A DNA stretch of 64,000 bases from Sulfuriferula sp. (GTDB lineage: Bacteria > Pseudomonadota > Gammaproteobacteria > Burkholderiales > Sulfuriferulaceae): positions 1 through 64,000 of the forward strand of contig JABFSE010000012.1 of assembly GCA_013140765.1 (NCBI GenBank), given 5' to 3'. Both the position numbers and the translations under genes were made by a program. The notes beneath the pieces are model-generated. The model saw nothing but the letters and a program-made list of their open reading frames with translations, ran no database searches and was not told the origin of the DNA. Shown one piece after another: positions 1 to 8,591 of this stretch; positions within the stretch are counted from its first letter, which is position 1, and the number at the start of each line of letters is the position of its first letter.

Positions 1-206
1 TTCTATTTCAGCATGCGTATTTACTACTTTTAGTTTCGTTTCAGTTTAACCCTAGTTGCCCAGAATCAAACCAAACTCACTACCGTAAATACCCACACTT
101 ATCGATTGTCTTGTTGTTAAAGAGCGTTTAATACTACTGCTTATTCTGTACCGCTTTGCACTACTTAGCGTTGCTTGCGTTTTGATGTGCTTGCAACGAG
201 GTGCGA
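1..206 (-). other. rRNA operon leader transcript region
   Basis: Read on the minus strand this is the transcribed leader of a ribosomal RNA operon. It starts just after a near-ideal promoter, carries a boxA antitermination site, and continues into the motif GATAAGTGTGGG, which I know from leaders upstream of 16S rRNA in betaproteobacteria. The 16S gene itself would lie beyond the left edge of the window and is not seen. No protein gene is present in this stretch. The identification rests on the promoter, boxA and leader motif together. Confidence 0.8.
115..126 (-). promoter_or_regulatory. boxA antitermination site of the rrn leader
   Basis: The minus strand reads CGCTCTTTAACA, one base different from the well-known boxA TGCTCTTTAACA. 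This is the NusB/NusE (S10) binding element that helps RNA polymerase resist Rho termination in rRNA operons. It lies about 80 nt downstream of the rrn -10 box, a normal position. Confidence 0.85.
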
Positions 207-234
207 ATTATACAGGGCGGCTGGGGGTTGTCAA
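207..234 (-). promoter_or_regulatory. Strong sigma-70 rrn promoter
   Basis: On the minus strand there is a perfect -35 TTGACA (229-234) and a perfect -10 TATAAT (207-212), separated by 16 bp. An A/T-rich stretch lies directly upstream of the -35 and could act as an UP element. The upstream end of this region touches the 3' end of lplT, which is on the same strand. The promoter drives the rRNA operon that runs off the left edge. Confidence 0.88.
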
Positions 235-252
235 CACTTTTTCATAATTATT

Positions 253-1437
253 TCATTTGGGTGTCTTAATTTTCCAATATAAGCCTGCCAGTGTGATTAG
301 CATTAAGCCACCCAAACCAGTCATTGTGGCAGTCACTGGATAAGCCGCTAAACTGCTATAGCTAGTCACCAATATCAACATAGCTATGTTTTCAAATAGG
401 TTTTGTATTGCCAGCGCATGACCCGCACCCACGCTGGCATGTCCACGTTGCTGTAATAGCGCATTCAATGGTACGACAAACAAGCCGCCTGCTGTACCCA
501 ATACAACTAAAAACACCGCCGTTAAATATATATTGGTTTGCGCAGCTAGAACGATTACAACAGGTCCAATAAGCAACCCGCCGATAAATGCCATCTGTAC
601 GTTTTTAAGGTTAATAGTGGTTGCCGCCAGTGCTGCGCCAATAACAATGCCTATGGATAATACACCCATTAAATTTGCGGGTGTTTGATTGTCAGTCACC
701 CCTAACGCAAACGGAACCCACACGAACAACATAAGCCGCAAGGTCGCACCCGTACCCCAGAACAAACTGGTTCCTAACAAGCTAATAAACGCGGCGGGAT
801 CTTTAACCAATGTCACAACCGCCTGCCAAAACTCAACCAGCATCGCCCGCAATTGCCAATGTTGTACACTGTGTTCGGCAGAGATGCGGGGAATATACAA
901 GTTAATCAATGTAGCGGCGGCATAAATAGCCACGACCACCCATAAAGCCTTATGCACGGAAGCGTCTGCCAGCCAACCGCCCAATACCACACCTAGCAAA
1001 ATAGCAGCTATGGTTGAGCCTTCTAGCCAGCTATTGGCTTTAACCAGTTTATCTGCATGAAAAAACTGCGTAAGTATGCCGTATTTTGCAGGCGAATAGA
1101 GTGCCGCCCCCACGCCGACAATGGTGTATGACAATACGGGTGATGCGTCTATCAATATCAATATCGTGCCCAATAATTTAATGGCGTTGCCTACGAGCAT
1201 TACCCTGCCTTTAGGATACGCATCGGCTAATACACCGACAAAAGGCGCAAGCACAATAAATGGCACGACAAATCCCATTTGCAACCAGCCAATATGCGCC
1301 ACCTGCCCTGCTGATTTCATCAAGGCAATCGCGGCTATAAGCAGCGCATTATCTGCCAACGCAGATAAAAACTGCGCGAGTAGCAAAGCCAGCATGGGGC
1401 GTGACGTTAATGACAAATTCATCTGTGGCGCGTTCAT
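253..1437 (-). CDS. lplT: Lysophospholipid transporter LplT (MFS family)
   Basis: This is a 394-residue, strongly hydrophobic major facilitator protein with about 12 membrane segments. LplT flips lysophospholipids such as 2-acyl-glycerophosphoethanolamine across the inner membrane to the cytosolic face, where Aas reacylates them. The length matches the family, and the first loop motif (VGVLADAYPKGR) fits the MFS loop 2-3 signature. Its ATG overlaps the stop of aas by 4 bp, so the two are translationally coupled, which is the known lplT-aas partnership. The strong rrn promoter begins immediately after the stop codon. Confidence 0.9.
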   Translation of the reverse strand: MNAPQMNLSLTSRPMLALLLAQFLSALADNALLIAAIALMKSAGQVAHIGWLQMGFVVPFIVLAPFVGVLADAYPKGRVMLVGNAIKLLGTILILIDASPVLSYTIVGVGAALYSPAKYGILTQFFHADKLVKANSWLEGSTIAAILLGVVLGGWLADASVHKALWVVVAIYAAATLINLYIPRISAEHSVQHWQLRAMLVEFWQAVVTLVKDPAAFISLLGTSLFWGTGATLRLMLFVWVPFALGVTDNQTPANLMGVLSIGIVIGAALAATTINLKNVQMAFIGGLLIGPVVIVLAAQTNIYLTAVFLVVLGTAGGLFVVPLNALLQQRGHASVGAGHALAIQNLFENIAMLILVTSYSSLAAYPVTATMTGLGGLMLITLAGLYWKIKTPK

Positions 1438-3575
1438 AGCGTTGCTCCCATTTGTTTGAGCGTCACATAGTCTATTTTACCTGTGCCTAATAATGGTAAC
1501 GCATCAACATATTTAATTTTGCGCGGCACGCTGATTTCTGCCTGTCCAGCGGATTTAGCGGCTTGTTGCAATAGCTCGCGTGTCAAAGCCGCATCGGTGG
1601 TAAATAGCACTATCGCCTCACCGCGTTGCGCATCGACTTGCGTAGTAGCCGCATGTAACTTAGTCGCCGATGCCGTATTCGCAATGCTTTCGACTACCTC
1701 CAGCGACACCATTTCGCCCGCCACTTTGGCGAAACGCTTCACCCGTCCTAAAATATGGATAAAACCTTGGTCATCGCGCTCGACAATATCCCCTGTTTCA
1801 TACCAACCCACACCCAAATCGGACTGCGGCGGCTCCAACACATCAGGTCGTTCAACACGCAAATAGCCTGACATCATATTTGGCCCTTGCACATACAACA
1901 TGCCGCCTTGTGCAATACCAGGCACAGGCACGATACGTGAGGCTATGCCTGGCAATAACTGTCCTACCGTTGATTTTTTATAAGCCATCGGCGTATTCAC
2001 AGCCAAAACGGGTGCTGTTTCCGTTGCACCGTAACCTTCTAGAATACGAATGCCGAATTTTTCAAACCACACATCGCGCACTGCATCACTCACTTTTTCA
2101 GCACCTGCCACGACATAACGTAAGCGATAAAAATCGTAGGGATGCGCAAACTTGGCGTAATTACCCAAGAATGTACTCGTCCCAAACAATATCGTGCAAC
2201 TTTTGTCATAAATCACTTCGGGAATAATGCGGTAATGTAATGGTGTCGGGTATAAAAACACGCTCATCCCTGTCAAAATGGGCAACAACGTGCCGCCCGT
2301 CAACCCAAAGGAATGAAACATAGGCAAAGCATTAAACAGTTTATCCGTCGGCTGCATGTCAACCACTGCTCGAATTTGAGCAATATTGGACAATAACGCT
2401 CGATGCGACAACACCACACCCTTGGGCTTGCCTTCCGAACCGGAGGTAAACAACACCACAGCGGCCTCTTCAGGCTCACCTTTAGCTAGTAATTGTTGAG
2501 GAAAATACGTCGCCGCCACTATCCACAGCTTATCCATCAAACTCAATGAGGCTTTAATGTCCTCAACATAACGCCACTGAATATGCGTTAATCCAGCGAC
2601 CACCTCAGTCAAATTCGCTTTTTCCAAAAACACCCTAGAAGTAATAATCGAACGTACACTCGCCGCCGTACACGCACTAGCGATACCCTCACGCCCCGCT
2701 GTGTAATTCAGCATAGCCGCCACCCGCCCTGCCGCCGACAAACCAAAAAACACTGCCACCGTGGGCGCAAGATTAGGCATCAATACCCCGACACGCTCAC
2801 CAGGTTCAGTGTTTTTAGACAACACCCGCGCCATCGCCATCGACAGTTTGAACAACATGCGATAGCTCACAGGACGCTGACGCACATCCTCTATCACTTT
2901 ACGCGACGCACCGTATATCAGCATCGTTTCCCGCAATGCCTGCCACAAAGTCTGGCGTGGTTGTGATTGAAACAGCATATTTTGCATAACACCACGCAAC
3001 ATTTCACCTGCCTGCTTGCGCCGCATTTTTGCGCTCGGCAATGTCGGCATCGCTATATACGTCGCGGGTTGTATGCTAATACGAATAGCTGGAAACAGCT
3101 GACGTGGATAATTACCCGTTAAACGACTAAAGTAAGAACGAGCAGGACCATCTAAACGCACCGCCACCACTGCCGCACCCGTTTTGGCGGCAATAAACGC
3201 CGTGCCATCGTAGATTTTCATCAAACTACCCGTCAATGTAATTCGCCCTTCAGGGAAAATCACTACAGGACGACCACTTTCAACCAGGCGTAATATCGTT
3301 TTCATCGCCATAGGTTGCATAGGATTGACCGCTAAATAATCCACCAGCCTTAACAAAAATCGGAAAACTGGATTTTCAGCAACCCAGCTATGCACCACAA
3401 ATACAGGCTTAATAGGTAAAAACAAACCTAATAACAAACCATCTAAAAACGATTCATGATTAGCCACGATAAGCACGCGCGGATGATTAAACGCGCTTAA
3501 ATCGCCCTCAACCTTGACACGGAACAACCACCGACACACCCAGCGCAATAGCAATCTCACCGCATTTCGTAACAT
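1434..3575 (-). CDS. aas: Bifunctional acyl-ACP synthetase / lysophospholipid acyltransferase Aas
   Basis: This 713-residue protein is close to the length of E. coli Aas. The N-terminal ~200 residues form a PlsC-type acyltransferase domain with the H-x4-D motif NHESFLD and the substrate motif FPEGR. The remainder is an AMP-forming acyl synthetase with the P-loop-like FTSGSEGKPKG and a late YETGD motif. It attaches a fatty acid to acyl carrier protein and passes it to lysophosphatidylethanolamine, repairing membrane phospholipid. A 32-nt gap separates it from the upstream regulator gene and it overlaps lplT downstream, so all three probably form one operon. Confidence 0.92.
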   Translation of the reverse strand: MLRNAVRLLLRWVCRWLFRVKVEGDLSAFNHPRVLIVANHESFLDGLLLGLFLPIKPVFVVHSWVAENPVFRFLLRLVDYLAVNPMQPMAMKTILRLVESGRPVVIFPEGRITLTGSLMKIYDGTAFIAAKTGAAVVAVRLDGPARSYFSRLTGNYPRQLFPAIRISIQPATYIAMPTLPSAKMRRKQAGEMLRGVMQNMLFQSQPRQTLWQALRETMLIYGASRKVIEDVRQRPVSYRMLFKLSMAMARVLSKNTEPGERVGVLMPNLAPTVAVFFGLSAAGRVAAMLNYTAGREGIASACTAASVRSIITSRVFLEKANLTEVVAGLTHIQWRYVEDIKASLSLMDKLWIVAATYFPQQLLAKGEPEEAAVVLFTSGSEGKPKGVVLSHRALLSNIAQIRAVVDMQPTDKLFNALPMFHSFGLTGGTLLPILTGMSVFLYPTPLHYRIIPEVIYDKSCTILFGTSTFLGNYAKFAHPYDFYRLRYVVAGAEKVSDAVRDVWFEKFGIRILEGYGATETAPVLAVNTPMAYKKSTVGQLLPGIASRIVPVPGIAQGGMLYVQGPNMMSGYLRVERPDVLEPPQSDLGVGWYETGDIVERDDQGFIHILGRVKRFAKVAGEMVSLEVVESIANTASATKLHAATTQVDAQRGEAIVLFTTDAALTRELLQQAAKSAGQAEISVPRKIKYVDALPLLGTGKIDYVTLKQMGATL

Positions 3576-3607
3576 AGATTATCACCAAAAATTAAACCAT
3601 AAATACG

Positions 3608-3919
3608 TTATGGGTGCTGCTCAACGTAACCCAACAATAACTGCAAAGCCGACGTTAATACCGTTCTATTCACACGATAATAAGACGACTTTCCCTCACG
3701 CTCGGCGACTAACACCCCCGTGTCGCGCAAAATACGCAGATGATGCACCACCGCAGTCCGCGACAACGGCATTACCTCCGCAATCTGACTAATACTCAAA
3801 CGCTCTGCAGGCTCAAAAAGCAACATAATATGTTGCCGATGCGCATCACCCAACGCCATGTAAACACGCGAAATACGCACCCATTCTGCGGGTAATTTTG
3901 TAATATACTGCTCATTCAT
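3608..3919 (-). CDS. ArsR-family winged-helix regulator
   Basis: This is a 103-residue DNA-binding protein of the ArsR/SmtB fold: an ALGDAHRQHIMLLF first-helix region, a recognition-helix segment around SRTAVVHHLRIL, and a wing with GKSSYYRVN. No CxC metal motif (ELCVCDL type) is visible, so the signal may not be a metal. The ORF track starts 18 codons earlier, but those codons cover the operator and -10 box; the ATG at 3919 is preferred because it starts the family-like sequence. The gene reads into aas-lplT, so it may control phospholipid recycling as well as itself. The target is an inference. Confidence 0.82.
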   Translation of the reverse strand: MNEQYITKLPAEWVRISRVYMALGDAHRQHIMLLFEPAERLSISQIAEVMPLSRTAVVHHLRILRDTGVLVAEREGKSSYYRVNRTVLTSALQLLLGYVEQHP

Positions 3920-3955
3920 AACTACAATAATAGTTATGAATGAGCGCACAGTCAA
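3911..3955 (-). promoter_or_regulatory. Promoter and 14-bp inverted-repeat operator of the ArsR-like gene
   Basis: A perfect inverted repeat, CTCATTCATAACTA (3911-3924) and its complement at 3931-3944, is separated by 6 nt. On the minus strand, TTGACT (3950-3955) and TATTAT (3927-3932) are spaced 17 bp apart and form a good sigma-70 promoter. The repeat covers the -10 box and the start codon of the regulator gene. Binding there would block transcription, so autorepression is the simplest reading. The predicted transcription start is within a few bases of the ATG, so the mRNA may be nearly leaderless. Confidence 0.75.
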
Positions 3956-3983
3956 CCCTATTACCGAACGCATTCGCTATAAT

Positions 3984-4124
3984 GAGACCTTTGCACGATG
4001 TGTGCTACCGCAGTTCAGATGAGGCGGAAATCAGCGAAAAAGCGGAATGTACAAGTAGTACATGAGCATTTTGAGCTGAGTTCCAACAAAATATGAACAA
4101 GCGCAGTCATCGTGCAACGGTCTC
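3984..4124. mobile_element. MITE-like element, copy 1
   Basis: This 141-bp element begins GAGACCTTTGCACGA and ends TCGTGCAACGGTCTC; the ends are inverted repeats matching at 14 of 15 positions. It is flanked by a direct repeat ATAAT (3979-3983 and 4125-4129), as expected for a 5-bp target duplication. A very similar 140-bp copy lies at 35284-35423, with a central block of about 70 bp that appears identical. It has no room for a transposase, so it would have been moved in trans; no parent insertion sequence is in the window. The core includes a small hairpin ATGTAC-AAGTA-GTACAT. Confidence 0.85.
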
Positions 4125-4150
4125 ATAATGGCAAGCTCAAGGAGAAAACC

Positions 4151-4639
4151 ATGCCCATCATTTCACTTATCGCCGCCATGAGTAAAAACCATGTCATAGG
4201 TATCAACAACACCCTGCCCTGGCATCTGCCTGCGGATTTACAGCATTTCAAACAGCTAACGCTAGGTCATCCTATTGCCATGGGGCGCAAAACCTTTACA
4301 TCCATCGGTCGCGCTCTGCCAGGTCGCACCAACATCATCATTTCACGCAACGGCTTTGACGCACCACCCAATTGCACCGTGGTTAACAGCATAGCAGCGG
4401 CGATTGAATTTTGTGTGAACGAACCAGAATTATTTGTTATTGGCGGTGCTCAAATCTATCAACAAGCCATCACGCTGGCTGACAGGCTATATCTGACTGA
4501 AATTGCAACAGAAATTGAGGGTGATGCACACTTCCCTGACTTTTCCAAACAAGACTGGTGCGTAACCAGCAGGGAACAGCACCAGAACGATACTTACCAT
4601 TATGACTTTGTGGTTTATGAGCGCATTTCAAATAGGTAA
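4151..4639 (+). CDS. folA: Dihydrofolate reductase
   Basis: This 162-residue enzyme reduces dihydrofolate to tetrahydrofolate with NADPH for thymidylate, purine and methionine synthesis. Family marks are the N-terminal ISLIAAMSKNHVIG, the active-site region LPWHLPADLQHFK with the catalytic acidic residue, GRKTFTSIGRALPGR, and the cofactor motif FVIGGAQIY. The ORF track starts at a GTG inside the neighbouring MITE; the ATG at 4151 is chosen because AAGGAGA precedes it at good spacing and the family N-terminus begins there. Expression may be affected by the element inserted just upstream. Confidence 0.95.
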   Translation: MPIISLIAAMSKNHVIGINNTLPWHLPADLQHFKQLTLGHPIAMGRKTFTSIGRALPGRTNIIISRNGFDAPPNCTVVNSIAAAIEFCVNEPELFVIGGAQIYQQAITLADRLYLTEIATEIEGDAHFPDFSKQDWCVTSREQHQNDTYHYDFVVYERISNR

Positions 4640-4684
4640 AATGCAGATAAACGCTAGGCATAAGCCACATCTCTCAAAATAAAA

Positions 4685-4711
4685 AAGCCCTATCAAAACA
4701 TGACAGGGCTT
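4685..4711. terminator. Bidirectional terminator between folA and rhlE
   Basis: The arms AAGCCCT and AGGGCTT enclose a 13-nt loop, with A-rich sequence on the left and a TTAATTAT run on the right. It lies between the convergent genes folA (+) and rhlE (-) and could end both transcripts. Confidence 0.75.
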
Positions 4712-4773
4712 AATTATCGACTTGCTACAAGCTGACCCAGCAAATCAGGCAAGCTCAAGCATAGTCAGTGTGA

Positions 4774-6405
4774 TTAACTCCAAGAACGACCACCGCCACC
4801 ATTACCACGACTGGTATTAGTGCCGCCGTTACTACCACCACGGTAACCACCGCCTGCGCCTTGTCCATCGCGACGTGCGCCGCCATTGCCTGCTGGGCGT
4901 GGCGCGGTGCTGTGTTCACGGCGTGGGGCCGCAGGTGCTGCATTGTTGTTATTCCAAGTATTGCCATTTGCTTCACGTGGCGCTGCACGTTCAGCTTGAT
5001 GCTCACGATTGCCAGAATTGCTAGGCTCACGATTAGCGAAGCCAGACTGCTCGCGATTGCCAAAACCACTTTGACTGCGACCACCTTCATTGCGTTGACC
5101 GCCAAATCCACCGCGATCACCCTCATTGCGCTGACCACCGTAACCACCACCGCTATTACTGCGACGCTGTTCGCCATAGCCACCACCTGCTGGACGACCA
5201 CCGCGACCTGCGCCGCCACCGCCATTACCACGACCACCGCTAGGTGCGCTACCAGTACGTGGCTTGATTTTTGGCTCTAAACCATCAATCACTTGCGCAG
5301 GTATCAACTGACCTGTGAAACGCTCAATACGTTTTAATTGCATAGAATCACGCGGGCTTGCCAATGAAACTGCGATACCCGATGCGCCAGCACGGCCAGT
5401 ACGACCAATACGGTGTACATAATCTTCAGGGTTTTTAGGCAAATCGTAGTTAATCACGTGGGTAATACCCGGTACGTCCAAACCACGCGCGGCCACATCA
5501 GTTGCCACTAGCAAGCGAATAGAGCCATGACGCATTTGGGTAATCGTGCGGTTACGCGCACCTTGGTGCATATCGCCATGCAATGCGGCTACTTTATGAC
5601 CTGCGGCTTGCAAATCATCAGCCAAGCTATCAGCATCACGCTTAGTCGCAGTGAAAATAATTGCTTGGTTAATATCGGTATCGTTCACCAAGTGGGTCAA
5701 TACGCGATTTTTGTGTGACAAATCGTCAACATAGTGCATATGTTGAGTAATGTTTTCATGACGCGCTTGTTGATGCGCGACTTCGATACGCTTAGGTGTT
5801 TTCAACAACTGTGTAGCCAGACGTGCAATATTGCCTTCGAACGTTGCTGAGAACATCACGGTTTGACGAGTAGCAGGCGTTGACATTGCAATACGCTCTA
5901 CGTCATCAAAGAAGCCCATATCCAACATGCGATCCGCTTCGTCTAGTATCAATAATTCTAAACGTGAGAAATCAATACGACCGCGTTCAATATGATCAAT
6001 CAAACGACCTGGTGTCGCTACCAACACTTCGTAAGGTTGTGACAACATTTTGTTTTGTACTGGGTAAGGCATACCGCCCAACACGCTGACTACTTTGACG
6101 CGACGTAAATGTGAGCCGTATTTTTGTGCGGCGGCAGTCACTTGCAAAGCTAATTCACGCGTTGGTGTCAATACCAGTACGCGTGGGCCACGACCTGCGA
6201 TAGGGCTAGGCGTAGATAATTTTTCTAAAGCAGGCAACATGAAGGCGGCAGTTTTACCTGTACCCGTTTGAGCAGAAGCCAATAAATCGTGCCCTTCCAA
6301 TATCATAGGAATGGCTTGTTCTTGTATAGGAGTGGCTTGAGTATAACCTGAATCTTCTAATGCTTTGATTAGGGATTCGTTAAGACCGAGAGATGCGAAA
6401 GACAT
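4774..6405 (-). CDS. rhlE: DEAD-box RNA helicase, RhlE type, with long Gly/Arg/Asn-rich tail
   Basis: This 543-residue protein has all core helicase motifs in order: the Q motif near residue 20, AQTGTGKT, PTRELA, DEAD, SAT, ARGLDVPG and HRIGRTGR. The core ends near residue 375. The last ~160 residues are a low-complexity tail rich in Gly, Arg, Asn and Ser with repeated GGYG, FGGQRNEG and SGFGNRE units. In RhlE-type helicases such tails bind RNA and help ribosome assembly and RNA turnover, especially in the cold. The tail is unusually long and could promote phase separation (inference). A promoter about 210 nt upstream gives a long structured leader. Confidence 0.92.
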   Translation of the reverse strand: MSFASLGLNESLIKALEDSGYTQATPIQEQAIPMILEGHDLLASAQTGTGKTAAFMLPALEKLSTPSPIAGRGPRVLVLTPTRELALQVTAAAQKYGSHLRRVKVVSVLGGMPYPVQNKMLSQPYEVLVATPGRLIDHIERGRIDFSRLELLILDEADRMLDMGFFDDVERIAMSTPATRQTVMFSATFEGNIARLATQLLKTPKRIEVAHQQARHENITQHMHYVDDLSHKNRVLTHLVNDTDINQAIIFTATKRDADSLADDLQAAGHKVAALHGDMHQGARNRTITQMRHGSIRLLVATDVAARGLDVPGITHVINYDLPKNPEDYVHRIGRTGRAGASGIAVSLASPRDSMQLKRIERFTGQLIPAQVIDGLEPKIKPRTGSAPSGGRGNGGGGAGRGGRPAGGGYGEQRRSNSGGGYGGQRNEGDRGGFGGQRNEGGRSQSGFGNREQSGFANREPSNSGNREHQAERAAPREANGNTWNNNNAAPAAPRREHSTAPRPAGNGGARRDGQGAGGGYRGGSNGGTNTSRGNGGGGRSWS

Positions 6406-6430
6406 GGTATTTCCTTATAAAAATGCAAAG

Positions 6431-6455
6431 CATAGCCAACGTTGGGGAGGCTATG
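6431..6455 (-). promoter_or_regulatory. Hairpin in the rhlE 5' leader
   Basis: A perfect 7-bp stem, CATAGCC with GGCTATG, and an 11-nt loop lies 25-50 nt upstream of the rhlE start. It is one of several structures in the predicted leader; a perfect 14-bp palindrome, ATTTCAGCTGAAAT, sits at 6522-6535. Leader structure of this kind is common in cold-induced helicase genes, but a regulatory role here is inferred. Confidence 0.5.
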
Positions 6456-6619
6456 CGTAAGCCATCCACTATCGGCGCGGAACATCGTCGCTAACCGAGG
6501 TGGAGACTGCACTTTCAGGAAATTTCAGCTGAAATGCGATAAGGTCAGGGATCGATGGCGTGTGAAGTTATAAACGAATCAACACGCACCTGATTGCTAT
6601 GTAGCAACCAGAAGCCCGC

Positions 6620-6647
6620 ATTCTACAGCAAGCGCATAATAAATCAA
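6620..6647 (-). promoter_or_regulatory. Predicted rhlE promoter with a long leader
   Basis: On the minus strand, TTGATT (6642-6647) and TAGAAT (6620-6625) are spaced 16 bp apart. The start would be near 6613, giving a leader of about 210 nt before the rhlE ATG at 6405. The gene-free stretch 6406-6724 therefore holds this leader, its hairpins, the promoter and the divergent typA promoter; no small gene is evident. Confidence 0.6.
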
Positions 6648-6684
6648 GTAATTTCTGCATATTCACAAAACCATCACAGTAACA

Positions 6685-6693
6685 TGCTATAAT
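6685..6693 (+). promoter_or_regulatory. Extended -10 promoter of typA
   Basis: The sequence TGCTATAAT is a perfect -10 hexamer with an upstream TG extension, which can compensate for the lack of a clear -35 box. It lies 31 bp before the typA ATG and gives a leader of roughly 25 nt. Confidence 0.65.
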
Positions 6694-6724
6694 TTTGGGT
6701 TTACCGCTCTTGGAAATCATCAAT

Positions 6725-8530
6725 ATGGCTCGCGCACTTCGTAACATCGCCATCATCGCTCACGTCGATCATGGCAAGACCACTCTCGTTGACAAACTCT
6801 TACAACAGTCAGGCACGTTTGCCGCGCATCAATCTGTGACCGAACGCGTCATGGACAGCAACGACTTAGAAAAAGAGCGCGGCATTACCATTACCGCTAA
6901 AAATACTGCCCTAGAATACGAAGGCAACCACATCAACATCGTTGATACCCCAGGTCACGCCGATTTCGGTGGTGAAGTTGAGCGCGTGTTATCTATGGTT
7001 GACGGCGTGTTGCTGCTAATTGATGCGGTTGATGGCCCTATGCCACAAACCCGTTTCGTTACCCGTAAAGCACTGGCATTAGGTTTGAAGCCTATTGTCG
7101 TTGTGAATAAAGTTGACCGCCCTGGTGCGCGTCCTGATTTCGCGGTGAATGCAACCTTTGATTTGTTCGACAAATTAGGCGCAACCGAAGAACAGCTAGA
7201 TTTCCCAGTCGTTTACGCTTCTGCGCTAAACGGCTTCGCCATGATGAACATGAGCGAAACCAGCGACAACATGCGCGCACTGTTTGAAACCATACTTAGC
7301 CATGTACCACCTCCTCCTGGTGACCCTGAAGCACCATTACAATTGCAAATTACCGCGCTGGATTACTCCAGCTTTGTCGGTCGCATCGGTATTGGCCGTA
7401 TCAGCAATGGTCGTATCAAACCAGGTCAGAGCGTCGTTGTGATGGCAGGTCCAGATGGCACACCTAAAACGGGTCGTGTTAACCAAGTCTTGGGTTTCCA
7501 AGGTTTGAACCGCGTATTGGTTGACGAAGCTGAAGCTGGCGACATCGTTATCATTAACGGTATCGAAGACATTGGTATCGGCGTGACTATTTGCGACAAA
7601 GAAAATCCACAGCCATTAGATTTGCTCAAAGTGGATGAACCTACATTGACCATGACTTTCCAGGTTAATAGCTCACCATTAGCAGGTACAGAAGGCAAAT
7701 TCGTTTCTAGCCGCCAAATTCGTGAACGACTGAATAAAGAATTGCTCACCAACGTTGCGCTGAAAGTAGAAGACACTGACGACGCAGATACTTTCTTGGT
7801 ATCAGGTCGTGGCGAATTGCACTTGACCATTTTGCTGGAAAACATGCGTCGTGAAGGCTTTGAAATCGCGGTATCTAAACCTCGCGTAGTATTCAAAGAA
7901 ATCAACGGTGAAAAGTGTGAGCCATATGAAGCACTCACCATCGACGTAGAAGAAGTCAATCAAGGCGCGATTATGGAAGAGCTCGGTCGTCGTCGCGGTG
8001 ATTTGCAAGACATGGCACCCGACGGTCAAGGTCGCGTACGTTTAGAATATCGCATCCCAGCGCGTGGCTTGATTGGTTTCCAATCCGAATTCATGACATT
8101 GACACGCGGCACAGGCATCATGGCGCACGTATTCGATGATTACGGCTCGATGAAAGCCGACATGCCTACCCGTCGTAACGGCGTACTGATTTCGCAAGAA
8201 CAAGGCGATGCAGTGGCTTACGCATTATGGAAACTGGAAGATCGCGGTCGTATGTTTGTTTCCCCAGGCGACAAACTTTACGAAGGTATCATTATCGGCA
8301 TCCATAGCCGCGACAATGATTTAGTAGTGAACCCTATCAAAGGTAAACAACTCACCAACGTGCGCGCATCTGGTACAGACGAAGCAGTTCGCCTCACCCC
8401 TGCGATGAAAATGACACTGGAATCTGCAGTTGAATTTATCGAGGATGATGAATTGGTAGAAATCACGCCTATCTCTATTCGTATCCGCAAACGCTATTTG
8501 ACCGAAAACGAACGCAAACGCAACCGTTAA
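6725..8530 (+). CDS. typA: Ribosome-associated GTPase TypA/BipA
   Basis: This 601-residue translational GTPase resembles EF-G and LepA. It has the P-loop AHVDHGKT near residue 14, a G2/switch region with [10 protein letters not shown], the G3 motif [12 protein letters not shown] and the G4 motif NKVDR. The C-terminal half includes RRGDLQDM and [17 protein letters not shown], typical of TypA. It binds 70S ribosomes and helps 50S assembly, mainly under cold or stress. The ORF track adds 10 codons upstream that overlap the promoter; the ATG at 6725, which begins [18 protein letters not shown], is the family start. It stands alone, with its own promoter and terminator. Confidence 0.96.
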   Translation: MARALRNIAIIAHVDHGKTTLVDKLLQQSGTFAAHQSVTERVMDSNDLEKERGITITAKNTALEYEGNHINIVDTPGHADFGGEVERVLSMVDGVLLLIDAVDGPMPQTRFVTRKALALGLKPIVVVNKVDRPGARPDFAVNATFDLFDKLGATEEQLDFPVVYASALNGFAMMNMSETSDNMRALFETILSHVPPPPGDPEAPLQLQITALDYSSFVGRIGIGRISNGRIKPGQSVVVMAGPDGTPKTGRVNQVLGFQGLNRVLVDEAEAGDIVIINGIEDIGIGVTICDKENPQPLDLLKVDEPTLTMTFQVNSSPLAGTEGKFVSSRQIRERLNKELLTNVALKVEDTDDADTFLVSGRGELHLTILLENMRREGFEIAVSKPRVVFKEINGEKCEPYEALTIDVEEVNQGAIMEELGRRRGDLQDMAPDGQGRVRLEYRIPARGLIGFQSEFMTLTRGTGIMAHVFDDYGSMKADMPTRRNGVLISQEQGDAVAYALWKLEDRGRMFVSPGDKLYEGIIIGIHSRDNDLVVNPIKGKQLTNVRASGTDEAVRLTPAMKMTLESAVEFIEDDELVEITPISIRIRKRYLTENERKRNR

Positions 8531-8549
8531 AATCCAAGTAGCACACAGG

Positions 8550-8591
8550 AGGTGGAATCGCTCACGCGGCTCCACCTTTTGCGTTTTTGAC
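8550..8591 (+). terminator. Intrinsic terminator of typA
   Basis: The arms AGGTGGA (8550-8556) and TCCACCT (8571-8577) form a 7-bp stem followed by a T-rich run (TTTTGCGTTTTT). It lies 19 nt after the typA stop codon. Confidence 0.75.

Noticed and set aside
3936-4022. Short plus-strand ORF of 28 codons starting in the ArsR operator
   Set aside because: It ends inside the MITE. Although removing the MITE would put it in frame with folA, the DHFR N-terminus does not need it, so it is probably chance.
4112-4150. Upstream GTG start for folA
   Set aside because: It lies inside the MITE, and the ATG at 4151 has a good RBS and the family N-terminus.
4900-5260. CRISPR-like repeats in the rhlE tail
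   Set aside because: The short repeats are codon repeats for Gly/Arg/Asn units, in frame with the gene, and have no spacers.
4755-5280. ORFs 4755-5237 (-) and 4861-5280 (+) over the rhlE tail
   Set aside because: They are frame shadows of the low-complexity Gly/Arg/Asn tail and show only runs of Ala, Val or Thr.
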